NCBI GenBank assembly: GCA_963205245.1
Contig: CAUJIB010000057.1
Location: 1-41,249, forward strand
Origin: Pseudomonadota bacterium
Lineage (GTDB): Bacteria > Pseudomonadota > Alphaproteobacteria > Rickettsiales > SXRF01
Direction: 5' to 3'
Length of the DNA: 41,249 nucleotides
The translations under genes were made by a program, and so were the position numbers. The notes beneath the pieces were generated by a model. It searched no databases. It saw nothing but the letters and a program-made list of their open reading frames with translations, and was not told the origin of the DNA. Below, piece by piece: positions 10,301 to 17,677 of the stretch (positions within the stretch are counted from its first letter, which is position 1; each line of letters opens with the position of its first letter).

Positions 10301-10839
10301 CAAACCAGCTTGCAGAAAAACTGGACGCGCAATATCGCCATGTGAAGCTGGCAGGCATTGTAATCGGTAAAAAAATTAAAGTTTCTGATAAAGGGCGGTT
10401 TGCCTTCCTGCAGCTTTCTGACACGGGCGGGATTTTTGAAGTGTCTGTATTTAATGAAATGCTCCTTAATCAGCAGCGCGATAATTTAGAAAATGGTAAG
10501 ATATTATTTATAACAGCTGATGGAAAAAGTGAAGAGGCGGGTCTTCGCCTTATTGCACAAAATATCATACCTCTTGATGATGCAATTTCCAAACAGCAAA
10601 AATCCCGTGGCAGTGATAAATTTTTTATTACTGTAAATAATGAAGCGGCGATCCCATCAATTTATACCTTGCTTGGTCTTCCAAGTCCATATGGGGCGAG
10701 CGTGCGTTTATTGGCACAAATAGATAAAAAAACCGCAGAAATTGAACTGGCTGGTAAATATTCCCTGTCTCCTGCAACCTTAGATAAAATCCGTACCATA
10801 AAGGGAGTGGTTGAGGCAAAAGAAGGCGTTGCTGCATAA
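7375..10839 (+). CDS. dnaE: DNA polymerase III subunit alpha
   Basis: 1154 aa with N-terminal PHP domain ([17 protein letters not shown]), [47 protein letters not shown], and [17 protein letters not shown]. Confidence 0.97.
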   Translation: [1154 protein letters not shown]

Positions 10840-10920
10840 TAATATAGGGTTTTTTTAACCTTTTTTTTGCTTTTACCATGTAATCTCTGGGATATTCAGT
10901 AGTTCTTATATGGTTTTTTC

Positions 10921-11787
10921 ATGATTCCTGGGATTGGTTTAGTATTAATTTTTGCATGCGTATTCGGTATTTATATCGAATCAGGCGGGAAGATAGAAAT
11001 TATCTTGCATGCCCTTCCGCATGAGCTTGGCACTATTTTAGGTGCGGCTATCGGTGCGTATATGATTTCTAATTCTAGCTTGATTCTCAAAAAAACCTTC
11101 AAGGAAATGATCGTGTCTTTCAAAGGACCAAAATTTGGCAAGAAGGATTATAAAGATTTATTGTGTCTGCTATTTTCTCTTTGTAAGTTGATGAAATCTA
11201 AAGGTCTGATAGCTGTTGAGCAGCATATAGAAAAACCTCATGAAAGTAGTATCTTCAGCCAATATCCTAAAATCGCCCATGATCATTTTTCAGTAGATAT
11301 TATTTGCGATACGCTGCGTACTCTTACCATGGGATTAGAAAATCCTATGCAGATTGAAGAATTAATTGAAAAGCAATTGGAAAAACATCATCATGAATCA
11401 ACAGGTGTGGGACATGCTCTGCAAGGTATGGCAGATGGTCTTCCTGCCATCGGGATTGTGGCGGCGGTACTTGGTGTGGTAAAAACTATGGCCAGTATTA
11501 CCGAACCCCCAGAAGTTCTTGGAGGTATGATCGGCGGTGCATTAGTGGGAACATTTCTTGGTGTGTTTATGGCATATTGTATTGTAGGGCCGCTCGCTGC
11601 AAAGAATATGGCGATACATAGTGAAGAACAGCAATTTTATTTTATTATCCGTGACGTGCTGGTTGCCCATCTGAAAGGAATGGCGCCGCAGGTCTCTGTG
11701 GAAATAGGGCGTACCCAAGTACCGTCACATATGCAACCAAGCTTTGCTGAAATGGAAGAAGCCACCAGTGCCGTGAAGGCGGAGTAG
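10921..11787 (+). CDS. motA: Flagellar motor stator protein MotA
   Basis: IPGIGLVLIFACVFGIYIESGG... N-terminus, HHHESTGVGHALQGMADGLPAIGIVAAVLGVVKTMASITEPPEVLGGMIGGALVGTFLGVFMAYCIVGPLA is characteristic of MotA. Confidence 0.93.
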   Translation: MIPGIGLVLIFACVFGIYIESGGKIEIILHALPHELGTILGAAIGAYMISNSSLILKKTFKEMIVSFKGPKFGKKDYKDLLCLLFSLCKLMKSKGLIAVEQHIEKPHESSIFSQYPKIAHDHFSVDIICDTLRTLTMGLENPMQIEELIEKQLEKHHHESTGVGHALQGMADGLPAIGIVAAVLGVVKTMASITEPPEVLGGMIGGALVGTFLGVFMAYCIVGPLAAKNMAIHSEEQQFYFIIRDVLVAHLKGMAPQVSVEIGRTQVPSHMQPSFAEMEEATSAVKAE

Positions 11788-11826
11788 CGATTAGGTAATA
11801 GTACTCAGGTTGGTATCTCAATAATT

Positions 11827-11915
11827 GTCATTGCGAGGAGGCAAAACCGACGAAGCAATCTAGGAGAGCAAATAATTCTGAAAGAACTGGATTGCTTCAC
11901 TACGTTCGCAATGAC
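11827..11915. repeat. Dispersed palindromic repeat, copy A
   Basis: Termini gtcattgcga...tcgcaatgac are inverted; internal gaagcaatc...gattgcttc is also inverted. Similar to copies at 14999 and 27088. Confidence 0.8.
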
Positions 11916-11946
11916 ATATTGGAAGCATTGGCTGTAGTATAGATAT

Positions 11947-12384
11947 TTATGGTTTATATTCCATTTGCCAGTGTATGCTATCTGAAGATAAAACTTTAAA
12001 TCCCAGCCTTTCGTAGGATTTTTTAGCATTTTCATTGTTGCGTAAAGTCTGGAGCCGTATTGGTAAACTTTCACTATCAGCCTTATCAATAAATTTCCTG
12101 ACCAGATATGAACCAATGCCTAAAATCTGATATTCTGGCAGTATGAATATAGAACCAAACCAGATAAAACCTGCCTTGTCCTGCCATCCAATAACACCAG
12201 CAGATATTTCCTTATAAATAATTATATGTGGGATGCGTTCATTAAAATCTTTATCGGCAAATTTATCTTGTTCCTGCTCATTCCATAGAAACATTGACTC
12301 TATTACTTCTTTATATGCAATATGATGTGTTTTCCTAAAAAATATTCTGTCCTGTTCTGTTGCAGGAATAATTTCAATATTCAT
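11947..12384 (-). CDS. GNAT family N-acetyltransferase
   Basis: GSIFILPEYQILGIGSYLVRKFIDKADSESLPIRLQTLRNNENAKKSYERLGFKVL matches GNAT motif A/B (Q/R-x-x-G-x-G/A, YERLGF). Confidence 0.88.
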   Translation of the reverse strand: MNIEIIPATEQDRIFFRKTHHIAYKEVIESMFLWNEQEQDKFADKDFNERIPHIIIYKEISAGVIGWQDKAGFIWFGSIFILPEYQILGIGSYLVRKFIDKADSESLPIRLQTLRNNENAKKSYERLGFKVLSSDSIHWQMEYKP

Positions 12385-12397
12385 TCGTTATATCCTT

Positions 12398-12480
12398 TTC
12401 TCGCCCGCAACTTCTCCCAATAATCCAGCCGTTTGATAATCTTGCGCAAAACCTGCTTTTATTGGGTGTATATATTCTAT
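12398..12480 (-). pseudogene. Decayed second copy of the 3' end of rarA
   Basis: cgcccgcaacttctcccaataatccagccgtttgataatcttgcgcaaaacctgc closely matches the rarA 3' end at about 13684-13740 (cgcccgcaacctttcccaataatccagccgctttataatatcgcgttcaaaacctgc). Reverse frame gives ...IIKRLDYWEKLRARK; upstream EYIHPIKAGF resembles TKYYKPAEAGF. Confidence 0.8.
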
Positions 12481-12540
12481 GTATTTATAAGTTGCATAGT
12501 GTTATATTTTCTTCCACATAATATTAAATTTTATTTTCAT

Positions 12541-13230
12541 ATGAAAAATTTACTACAAAAATCTATAGCGGAATTTTTAGGAAGTTTTGCGCTGGTGTTT
12601 TTTGGTTGCGGAGCTATAGCGGTAAACAGTATTCATCACTATTTACTGCCGGTTTATATGATCCCAGTTATATTTGGAATGGTTGTAGCCGTGATGATAT
12701 ATGCGTTGGGACATATAAGTGGCGCGCATTTTAATCCTGCTGTGACATTTGCTTTTGCTATGGCTGGACGATTTGGATGGAAGGAAACTTTACCATATTG
12801 GTTAGCTCAGTTCTTGGGGATGCTGCTTGCGATGTTATTTTTAGTTTTCCTGCTGCCTGAGGCAGAAAATATTGGTGTAACAATTCCTAATACAGGGATA
12901 AGTCAGGCGGTTTTATGGGAATTTATTTTAACTTTCTTTTTGATGTTTGTGATTATATCCGTTGCCACCGATAGCAGGGCGGTAGGAATTATGGCAGGTG
13001 TCGCCATAGGTGGTATAGTGACTTTAGACGCTTTTATTGGCGGTTCTATTACTGGGGCTTCAATGAACCCTGCACGCTCACTTGCACCAGCTATTATTTC
13101 AGGGCAATATCAGCATTTATGGATATACTTCCTGTCCCCTTGTTTAGGGGCTGCTTTTGCTGCTTTTATATATGATAAGATACGTTGTGATGATTCTCAG
13201 GAAAAGATAAAAAACAAAGGATGCTGTTGA
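12541..13230 (+). CDS. Aquaporin / MIP family channel, arsenic-cassette type
   Basis: Two NPA boxes: SGAHFNPAVTFAF and GASMNPARSLAPA; AEFLGSFALVFFGCGA N-terminal motif. ATG at 12541 preferred to the 12433 ORF start, which lies in the rarA remnant. Confidence 0.88.
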   Translation: MKNLLQKSIAEFLGSFALVFFGCGAIAVNSIHHYLLPVYMIPVIFGMVVAVMIYALGHISGAHFNPAVTFAFAMAGRFGWKETLPYWLAQFLGMLLAMLFLVFLLPEAENIGVTIPNTGISQAVLWEFILTFFLMFVIISVATDSRAVGIMAGVAIGGIVTLDAFIGGSITGASMNPARSLAPAIISGQYQHLWIYFLSPCLGAAFAAFIYDKIRCDDSQEKIKNKGCC

Positions 13231-13652
13231 TGAATATATTGTTTCTATGTGTGGCAAATTCTGCCAGAAGTCAAATTGCGGAAGGTTTAGCAAAAGAAAT
13301 TTTAGGAAGTGATTATAATATTCAAAGCGCAGGTTCTCAACCTTCTGGTGTGGTTAATCCTTTGGCTGTAAAGTCCATGCAGGAAATAAATATTGATATA
13401 GCTTCCCATCACTCAAAATCTATCAGTGATTTAAATAAGGATTTTATAGATAATCTTGATTATGTAATCACTTTATGTGCGGAAGAAATATGTCCCGTTA
13501 TTATATCAAAAGCAAAAAAATTACATTGGTCTAATCCAGACCCAGCTTCAGCAAATGGAACTGAAGCAGAAAGATTAAACGCTTTTCGTGTTGTCAGGGA
13601 TAATATTAAAAAAACCATGCAGGAATTTTATAGGGAAATAACTCCAGTTTGA
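13230..13652 (+). CDS. arsC: Low-molecular-weight phosphatase-type arsenate reductase
   Basis: NILFLCVANSARSQIAEGLA resembles the LMW-PTP/ArsC P-loop (CxxNxxRS), then TLCAEEICPV and HWSNPDPASANGTEAERLNAFRVVRDNI. Start overlaps the aquaporin stop. Confidence 0.85.
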   Translation: MNILFLCVANSARSQIAEGLAKEILGSDYNIQSAGSQPSGVVNPLAVKSMQEINIDIASHHSKSISDLNKDFIDNLDYVITLCAEEICPVIISKAKKLHWSNPDPASANGTEAERLNAFRVVRDNIKKTMQEFYREITPV

Positions 13653-13669
13653 TTGCTAAATTAAGTAGC

Positions 13670-14959
13670 TTATTCCACTTTCTTCGCCCGCAACCTTTCC
13701 CAATAATCCAGCCGCTTTATAATATCGCGTTCAAAACCTGCCTCCGCCGGCTTGTAATATTTTGTGCGTGGCATTTCCTCAGGGAAATAATTTTGCCCAG
13801 AAAAACCGTCTTTAGCGTTGGGATCATAAACATAGCCATCACCATAGCCTATCTCCTTCATCAGCTTGGTCGGGGCATTAAGGATATGTTTTGGCGGTGA
13901 TAGTGAGCCGTTCTTCTTTGCGTCTGCCATTGCACTGTTCAAAGCACGGTAAACACCGATGGATTTTGGCGCGGTGGCAAGGTATGTCACTGCTTGGGCG
14001 ATATTCACATAACCTTCTGGCGCGCCGATAAATTCAAACGCGTCTTTTGCTGCGATAGTCTGGATTAGTGCCTGTGGGTCGGCCATGCCTATATCCTCAG
14101 AGGCAAAACGCACCAAGCGGCGCAGTATATAAAGCGGCTCTTCCCCGCCATCGAGCATTCTGGAAAACCAATATAACGCTGCATTCACATCTGAACCGCG
14201 CAGGGATTTATGCAACGCACTGATAAGGTTATAATGCCCATCGCGCGATTTATCATAAATCGGCATGCGTTTTTGAATAAGCCGCAGCAATTCCTCGCTA
14301 TTAATTGGCTTGGCTATTTCCAGCAGCTCCTCAACCATATTGAGCAGGTAGCGTGCGTCGCCATCAGCTATCGCGCATAAGGTGGTTCTTGCTTCCTCAT
14401 CCAGCGGCAGTTTTTTGCCCGTAAATTCTTCGGCTTTATAGGTGAGTTTTATAAGGTTTACTAAATCAAGGCGGTTGAGGATCAGAACCTTACAGCGCGA
14501 TAGCAAGGCTGAGTTTAATTCAAGTGATGGGTTTTCCGTAGTCGCGCCAATCAGGATAATTGTGCCGTTTTCAATATATGGTAGGAATAAATCCTGCTGT
14601 GAACGGTTGAAGCGGTGAATCTCATCAATGAGTAGTATCGTGCGTTTGCCAGCGCCTTTATCAATTTCCGCCTGCTCAAACACTTTACGCAGGTCAGCGG
14701 TGGCATGGGAGATAGCCGATAGCTGTACGAATACTGCGCCGCTATATTTTGCGATCAGACGGGCAATAGTGGTTTTACCACAACCGGCATTGCCCCAGAA
14801 AATAATGGAAGGAAAATTACCGCTTTTGATAGCACCAGTAAATAGCGAACCTTCGGCCAACAAATGATCCTGCCCCAGCACATCTTCAAAACTGGTCGGG
14901 CGCATCCTGTCCGCCAGCGGGCGGTTATTATCTTCAAATGTGAGGGCGGATTGTTTCAT
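13670..14959 (-). CDS. rarA: Replication-associated recombination protein A (RarA/MgsA, AAA+ ATPase)
   Basis: RPTSFEDVLGQDHLL, GNAGCGKTTIARLIA (Walker A), LLIDEIHRFNRSQQD (Walker B), IGATTENPSLELNSALLSRC. Confidence 0.95.
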   Translation of the reverse strand: MKQSALTFEDNNRPLADRMRPTSFEDVLGQDHLLAEGSLFTGAIKSGNFPSIIFWGNAGCGKTTIARLIAKYSGAVFVQLSAISHATADLRKVFEQAEIDKGAGKRTILLIDEIHRFNRSQQDLFLPYIENGTIILIGATTENPSLELNSALLSRCKVLILNRLDLVNLIKLTYKAEEFTGKKLPLDEEARTTLCAIADGDARYLLNMVEELLEIAKPINSEELLRLIQKRMPIYDKSRDGHYNLISALHKSLRGSDVNAALYWFSRMLDGGEEPLYILRRLVRFASEDIGMADPQALIQTIAAKDAFEFIGAPEGYVNIAQAVTYLATAPKSIGVYRALNSAMADAKKNGSLSPPKHILNAPTKLMKEIGYGDGYVYDPNAKDGFSGQNYFPEEMPRTKYYKPAEAGFERDIIKRLDYWERLRAKKVE

Positions 14960-14998
14960 AGAAGACTATTATAATCTTTTTGCGTGGGATGAGCAAAT

Positions 14999-15066
14999 CG
15001 TCATTGCGAGCTCAGCGAAGCAATCCAGCTATATTGTCATCTCTAGCGTTAACGAGAGATCTTTCA
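14999..15066. repeat. Dispersed repeat, copy B (half element joined to a second repeat type)
   Basis: cgtcattgcgagctcagcgaagcaatccag followed by tgtcatctctagcgttaacgagagatct, a separate imperfect palindrome. Confidence 0.6.
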
Positions 15067-15090
15067 ATTATAATAACTCTATTTAATAAA

Positions 15091-16071
15091 CTAATGCAAC
15101 GCCCGCGAAGTTGCTTCTTGCATACGTTGTTTATTTAACTTTGCTACATGGCTTAAATCACTATCATTATAATTTTGCATAATGGCAGGTTCTGATTGAA
15201 TAGAAGTTTTTGTTATGTTGCCAGATGAGCTGCCATAAGCGATAAATCCCAGTTCTTGTGTATTCATCTCAGCACGGTTTATCATTCCGGTTAAATGTTT
15301 TGCACTAAGCTTGTCTTCATAACTATCTACTATTGTACTTTTAACAGCTATAGGAAGAGCGTTATAATCTTTAGCATATTTGCTTTTTATTTCTTTTTCT
15401 ATTTCAGGATTGGCTTTAAGTAATAAAGAAAAAACCTGCTCTGGTTCTAATTTACGAAATTGGCTTTGCTTAGCCATTTCTTTAAGATGGGCGTTAAATA
15501 AATATTGTGCTTTGCCGCCATTAAAACTGGAAGCCATATGGTCTGCACTCATGGATATAATTTTACTCACTCCACCGAAAGCAGTAGCGGCAATGGTATA
15601 GCCAGCACCAGTAAGTAGGGCAGTTGATAATAGGTTAGCTGCTACTGTAGCCAAAGAAGCAATACCAATAATACTAATAACACTTGTTGCCAGACCGATT
15701 TTGATATTCTTATCAATTGCCCCCAACTCTAACGCTATTGCATTTTTCTTTCCATCAGGTCTATGGCGGGCAGCAATTTCCAAATCACTAATTTTGAGTT
15801 CAGATACAGGCTTACTGGTAATAACTGATACTTCTTGTGAATAAAGATCAAGTAAGTTCTGCTTGGCTTGTCTTTCTACATGCTTGCTACGAAATAAGGT
15901 TAATCCAGAAAATGCCGCCGCTGCGGTTACGGTTCCTTCCATGCCAAAAGTAGCAGCCGCAGAGAGTTGAACAACTCCACGCAAAAACTGCAAAAAACCA
16001 ACGGCTAAGTCATTGCTTAAAAGATTGCCGAGTTTGCTGAAATAACTATCTTGTTGTTTTTTATCATCCAT
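15091..16071 (-). CDS. Uncharacterised protein with hydrophobic segments
   Basis: 326 aa complete ORF. Hydrophobic segments GLATSVISIIGIASLATVAANLLSTALLTGAGYTIAATAFGGV and the N-terminal FLRGVVQLSAAATFGMEGTVTAAAAFSGL; no family recognised. Confidence 0.7.
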   Translation of the reverse strand: MDDKKQQDSYFSKLGNLLSNDLAVGFLQFLRGVVQLSAAATFGMEGTVTAAAAFSGLTLFRSKHVERQAKQNLLDLYSQEVSVITSKPVSELKISDLEIAARHRPDGKKNAIALELGAIDKNIKIGLATSVISIIGIASLATVAANLLSTALLTGAGYTIAATAFGGVSKIISMSADHMASSFNGGKAQYLFNAHLKEMAKQSQFRKLEPEQVFSLLLKANPEIEKEIKSKYAKDYNALPIAVKSTIVDSYEDKLSAKHLTGMINRAEMNTQELGFIAYGSSSGNITKTSIQSEPAIMQNYNDSDLSHVAKLNKQRMQEATSRALH

Positions 16072-16235
16072 ATTAATAAATTATCATTAATATAAGTATT
16101 TTAGTATGAAGATTTTATGACAATTATATTTTTTACATGCTTTCAGTTAAGTACTTGATTTGTATTTATTAAAACAGTTGTCATCTAGAGCTTTAGCTAT
16201 GGAACTTGCAACTTTAAGTTTATAAGTCAGAATAT

Positions 16236-16451
16236 TCAAATCCCGCGCAAATACAATTCTTCCACCTTGGTTCTTGCCCAAGGGGTAGCGCGTAGGAATT
16301 TAAGGCTGGAGTTAATGCTCGGGTCAATTTTGAAGCAGCGTATATCAATTTGCTGCCCTAACTTCTCCCAACCATGCTGTTCTACTAATTTGGTTAGAAT
16401 TTCTTTTAGGGTTATTCCATGCAGCGGGTTGTTCTTTTGTGTTTCAACCAT
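16236..16451 (-). CDS. VF530 family (DUF2132) DNA-binding protein
   Basis: [61 protein letters not shown] is near the family consensus. Confidence 0.9.
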   Translation of the reverse strand: MVETQKNNPLHGITLKEILTKLVEQHGWEKLGQQIDIRCFKIDPSINSSLKFLRATPWARTKVEELYLRGI

Positions 16452-16453
16452 GT

Positions 16454-16690
16454 TTAAGCAGCAGCCTTAACACGGATTTTCTTCTTTTCTACGGTGCTGC
16501 CGTTGAGTTCTTTAATGGCAATTTCTGCCTCATGTTCAAGTGCCATCTCCACAAAGCCGAAGCCTTTAGAAGTGCCGGTCTGTGTATCCAGCACTAAATT
16601 ACAGGCTTTTATATTGCCATATTTTTTGAATAATTTTGCAAGATCGTTCTCGCTAAAATTACGTGGTAGATTAAGAACGAGCAATTTCAT
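16454..16690 (-). CDS. RRM-domain RNA-binding protein
   Basis: [63 protein letters not shown] contains RNP2 (LLVLNL) and RNP1 (KGFGFVEM). Confidence 0.93.
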   Translation of the reverse strand: MKLLVLNLPRNFSENDLAKLFKKYGNIKACNLVLDTQTGTSKGFGFVEMALEHEAEIAIKELNGSTVEKKKIRVKAAA

Positions 16691-16773
16691 AAATACCCAT
16701 ATAGTTTTGATTTAATAATAACGGAATAGCTTATATCCTAGTTTATCTGCTATCAAAAGGTAAAACATAATGA

Positions 16774-16850
16774 TGGCGGGAGTGACGGGACTCGAACCCG
16801 CGACCTTCGGCGTGACAGGCCGACGCTCTAACCAACTGAGCTACACCCCC
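16774..16850 (-). tRNA. tRNA-Asp (GTC)
   Basis: Reverse complement GGGGGTGTAGCTCAGTTGGTTAGAGCGTCGGCCTGTCACGCCGAAGGTCGCGGGTTCGAGTCCCGTCACTCCCGCCA folds as a cloverleaf with encoded CCA; anticodon GTC. Confidence 0.97.
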
Positions 16851-16904
16851 TTATAGGGACTATTATATTCCATGGTATAAACCATCCTCAGCTTTAGCGT
16901 AGGA

Positions 16905-16980
16905 TGGTGGGCGATGAGAGACTCGAACTCCCGACCCTCTCGGTGTAAACGAGATGCTCTACCAACTGAGCTAATCGCCC
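16905..16980 (-). tRNA. tRNA-Val (TAC)
   Basis: Reverse complement GGGCGATTAGCTCAGTTGGTAGAGCATCTCGTTTACACCGAGAGGGTCGGGAGTTCGAGTCTCTCATCGCCCACCA; anticodon TAC, encoded CCA. Confidence 0.97.
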
Positions 16981-17052
16981 GTTCCAAGGAAACCTTTATA
17001 AAACGGAAGTAGTTTACTACCCTCTTTTTTTTATTATTGCAATAGTTGAGTT

Positions 17053-17099
17053 AAAAAAAAAGAAGCGTTTAAGATTTTTTCTTAAACGCTTCTTTTTTT
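17053..17099. terminator. Bidirectional rho-independent terminator between hup and tRNA-Val
   Basis: Perfect inverted repeat aaaaaaagaagcgtttaag / cttaaacgcttcttttttt with A-tract on the left arm and T-tract on the right arm. Confidence 0.9.
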
Positions 17100-17117
17100 A
17101 AAGAAAAAGCAGCTGAA

Positions 17118-17414
17118 TTATGCTGCTTTTTTCTTAGAAGATTTATTAACAACTTCACTCAAAGCTTTACCAGGTTTGAATTTTGGCTTATTAGAAGCAG
17201 CAATTTTTATAACTGCGCCAGTGCGTGGGTTACGGCCTTCAGTTGCTTTGCGGTGAACAACAGCAAAAGTTCCAAAACCAACAAGGCGGATTTCATCACC
17301 TTTAGAAAGAGCTTTAGAAACTACAGCGATAAAAGCATCAATTGCTTCTGCTGCTTTTGCTTTAGTAAGATCAGATTTATCTGCTACTTCAGCGATCAAT
17401 TCATTTTTATTCAT
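17118..17414 (-). CDS. hup: HU family DNA-binding protein
   Basis: MNKNELIAEVADKSDLTKAKAAEAIDAFIAVVSKALSKGDEIRLVGFGTFAVVHRKATEGRNPRTGAVIKIAASNKPKFKPGKAL is a canonical HU sequence. Confidence 0.96.
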   Translation of the reverse strand: MNKNELIAEVADKSDLTKAKAAEAIDAFIAVVSKALSKGDEIRLVGFGTFAVVHRKATEGRNPRTGAVIKIAASNKPKFKPGKALSEVVNKSSKKKAA

Positions 17415-17677
17415 ATTTTCTACTCCCTAGTTGCTACTGATATTTGTAAAGGTGAAATGAACCGTTCAAATCACCAGCTTAAATATAAGCTACGCGTTGA
17501 ATCAAGCATGGAAAAAAACAAATGTAAATAACAAATTCGCATGTTTTTGAGAAAAAATGCAGGAAATATGGGGTTTTTAGCCTGATAATAATATTCAGTC
17601 AGTAACCCTATAACAGCATATAACATTTTTTTTGCTGCTTACAGTTATTAAAAAAAAATCTAAAATATTTATTAGGA

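Noticed and set aside
11805-12116. ORF of 103 aa on the minus strand with ...ICSPRLLRRFCLLAMTI
   Set aside because: It is a translation of the palindromic repeat and overlaps the GNAT gene antisense-frame; this peptide type is a common artefact of such repeats.
12433-12540. Extended N-terminus of the aquaporin ORF (MIILRKTCFYWVYIFYVF...)
   Set aside because: It lies over the decayed rarA remnant, and the family N-terminus begins with the ATG at 12541.
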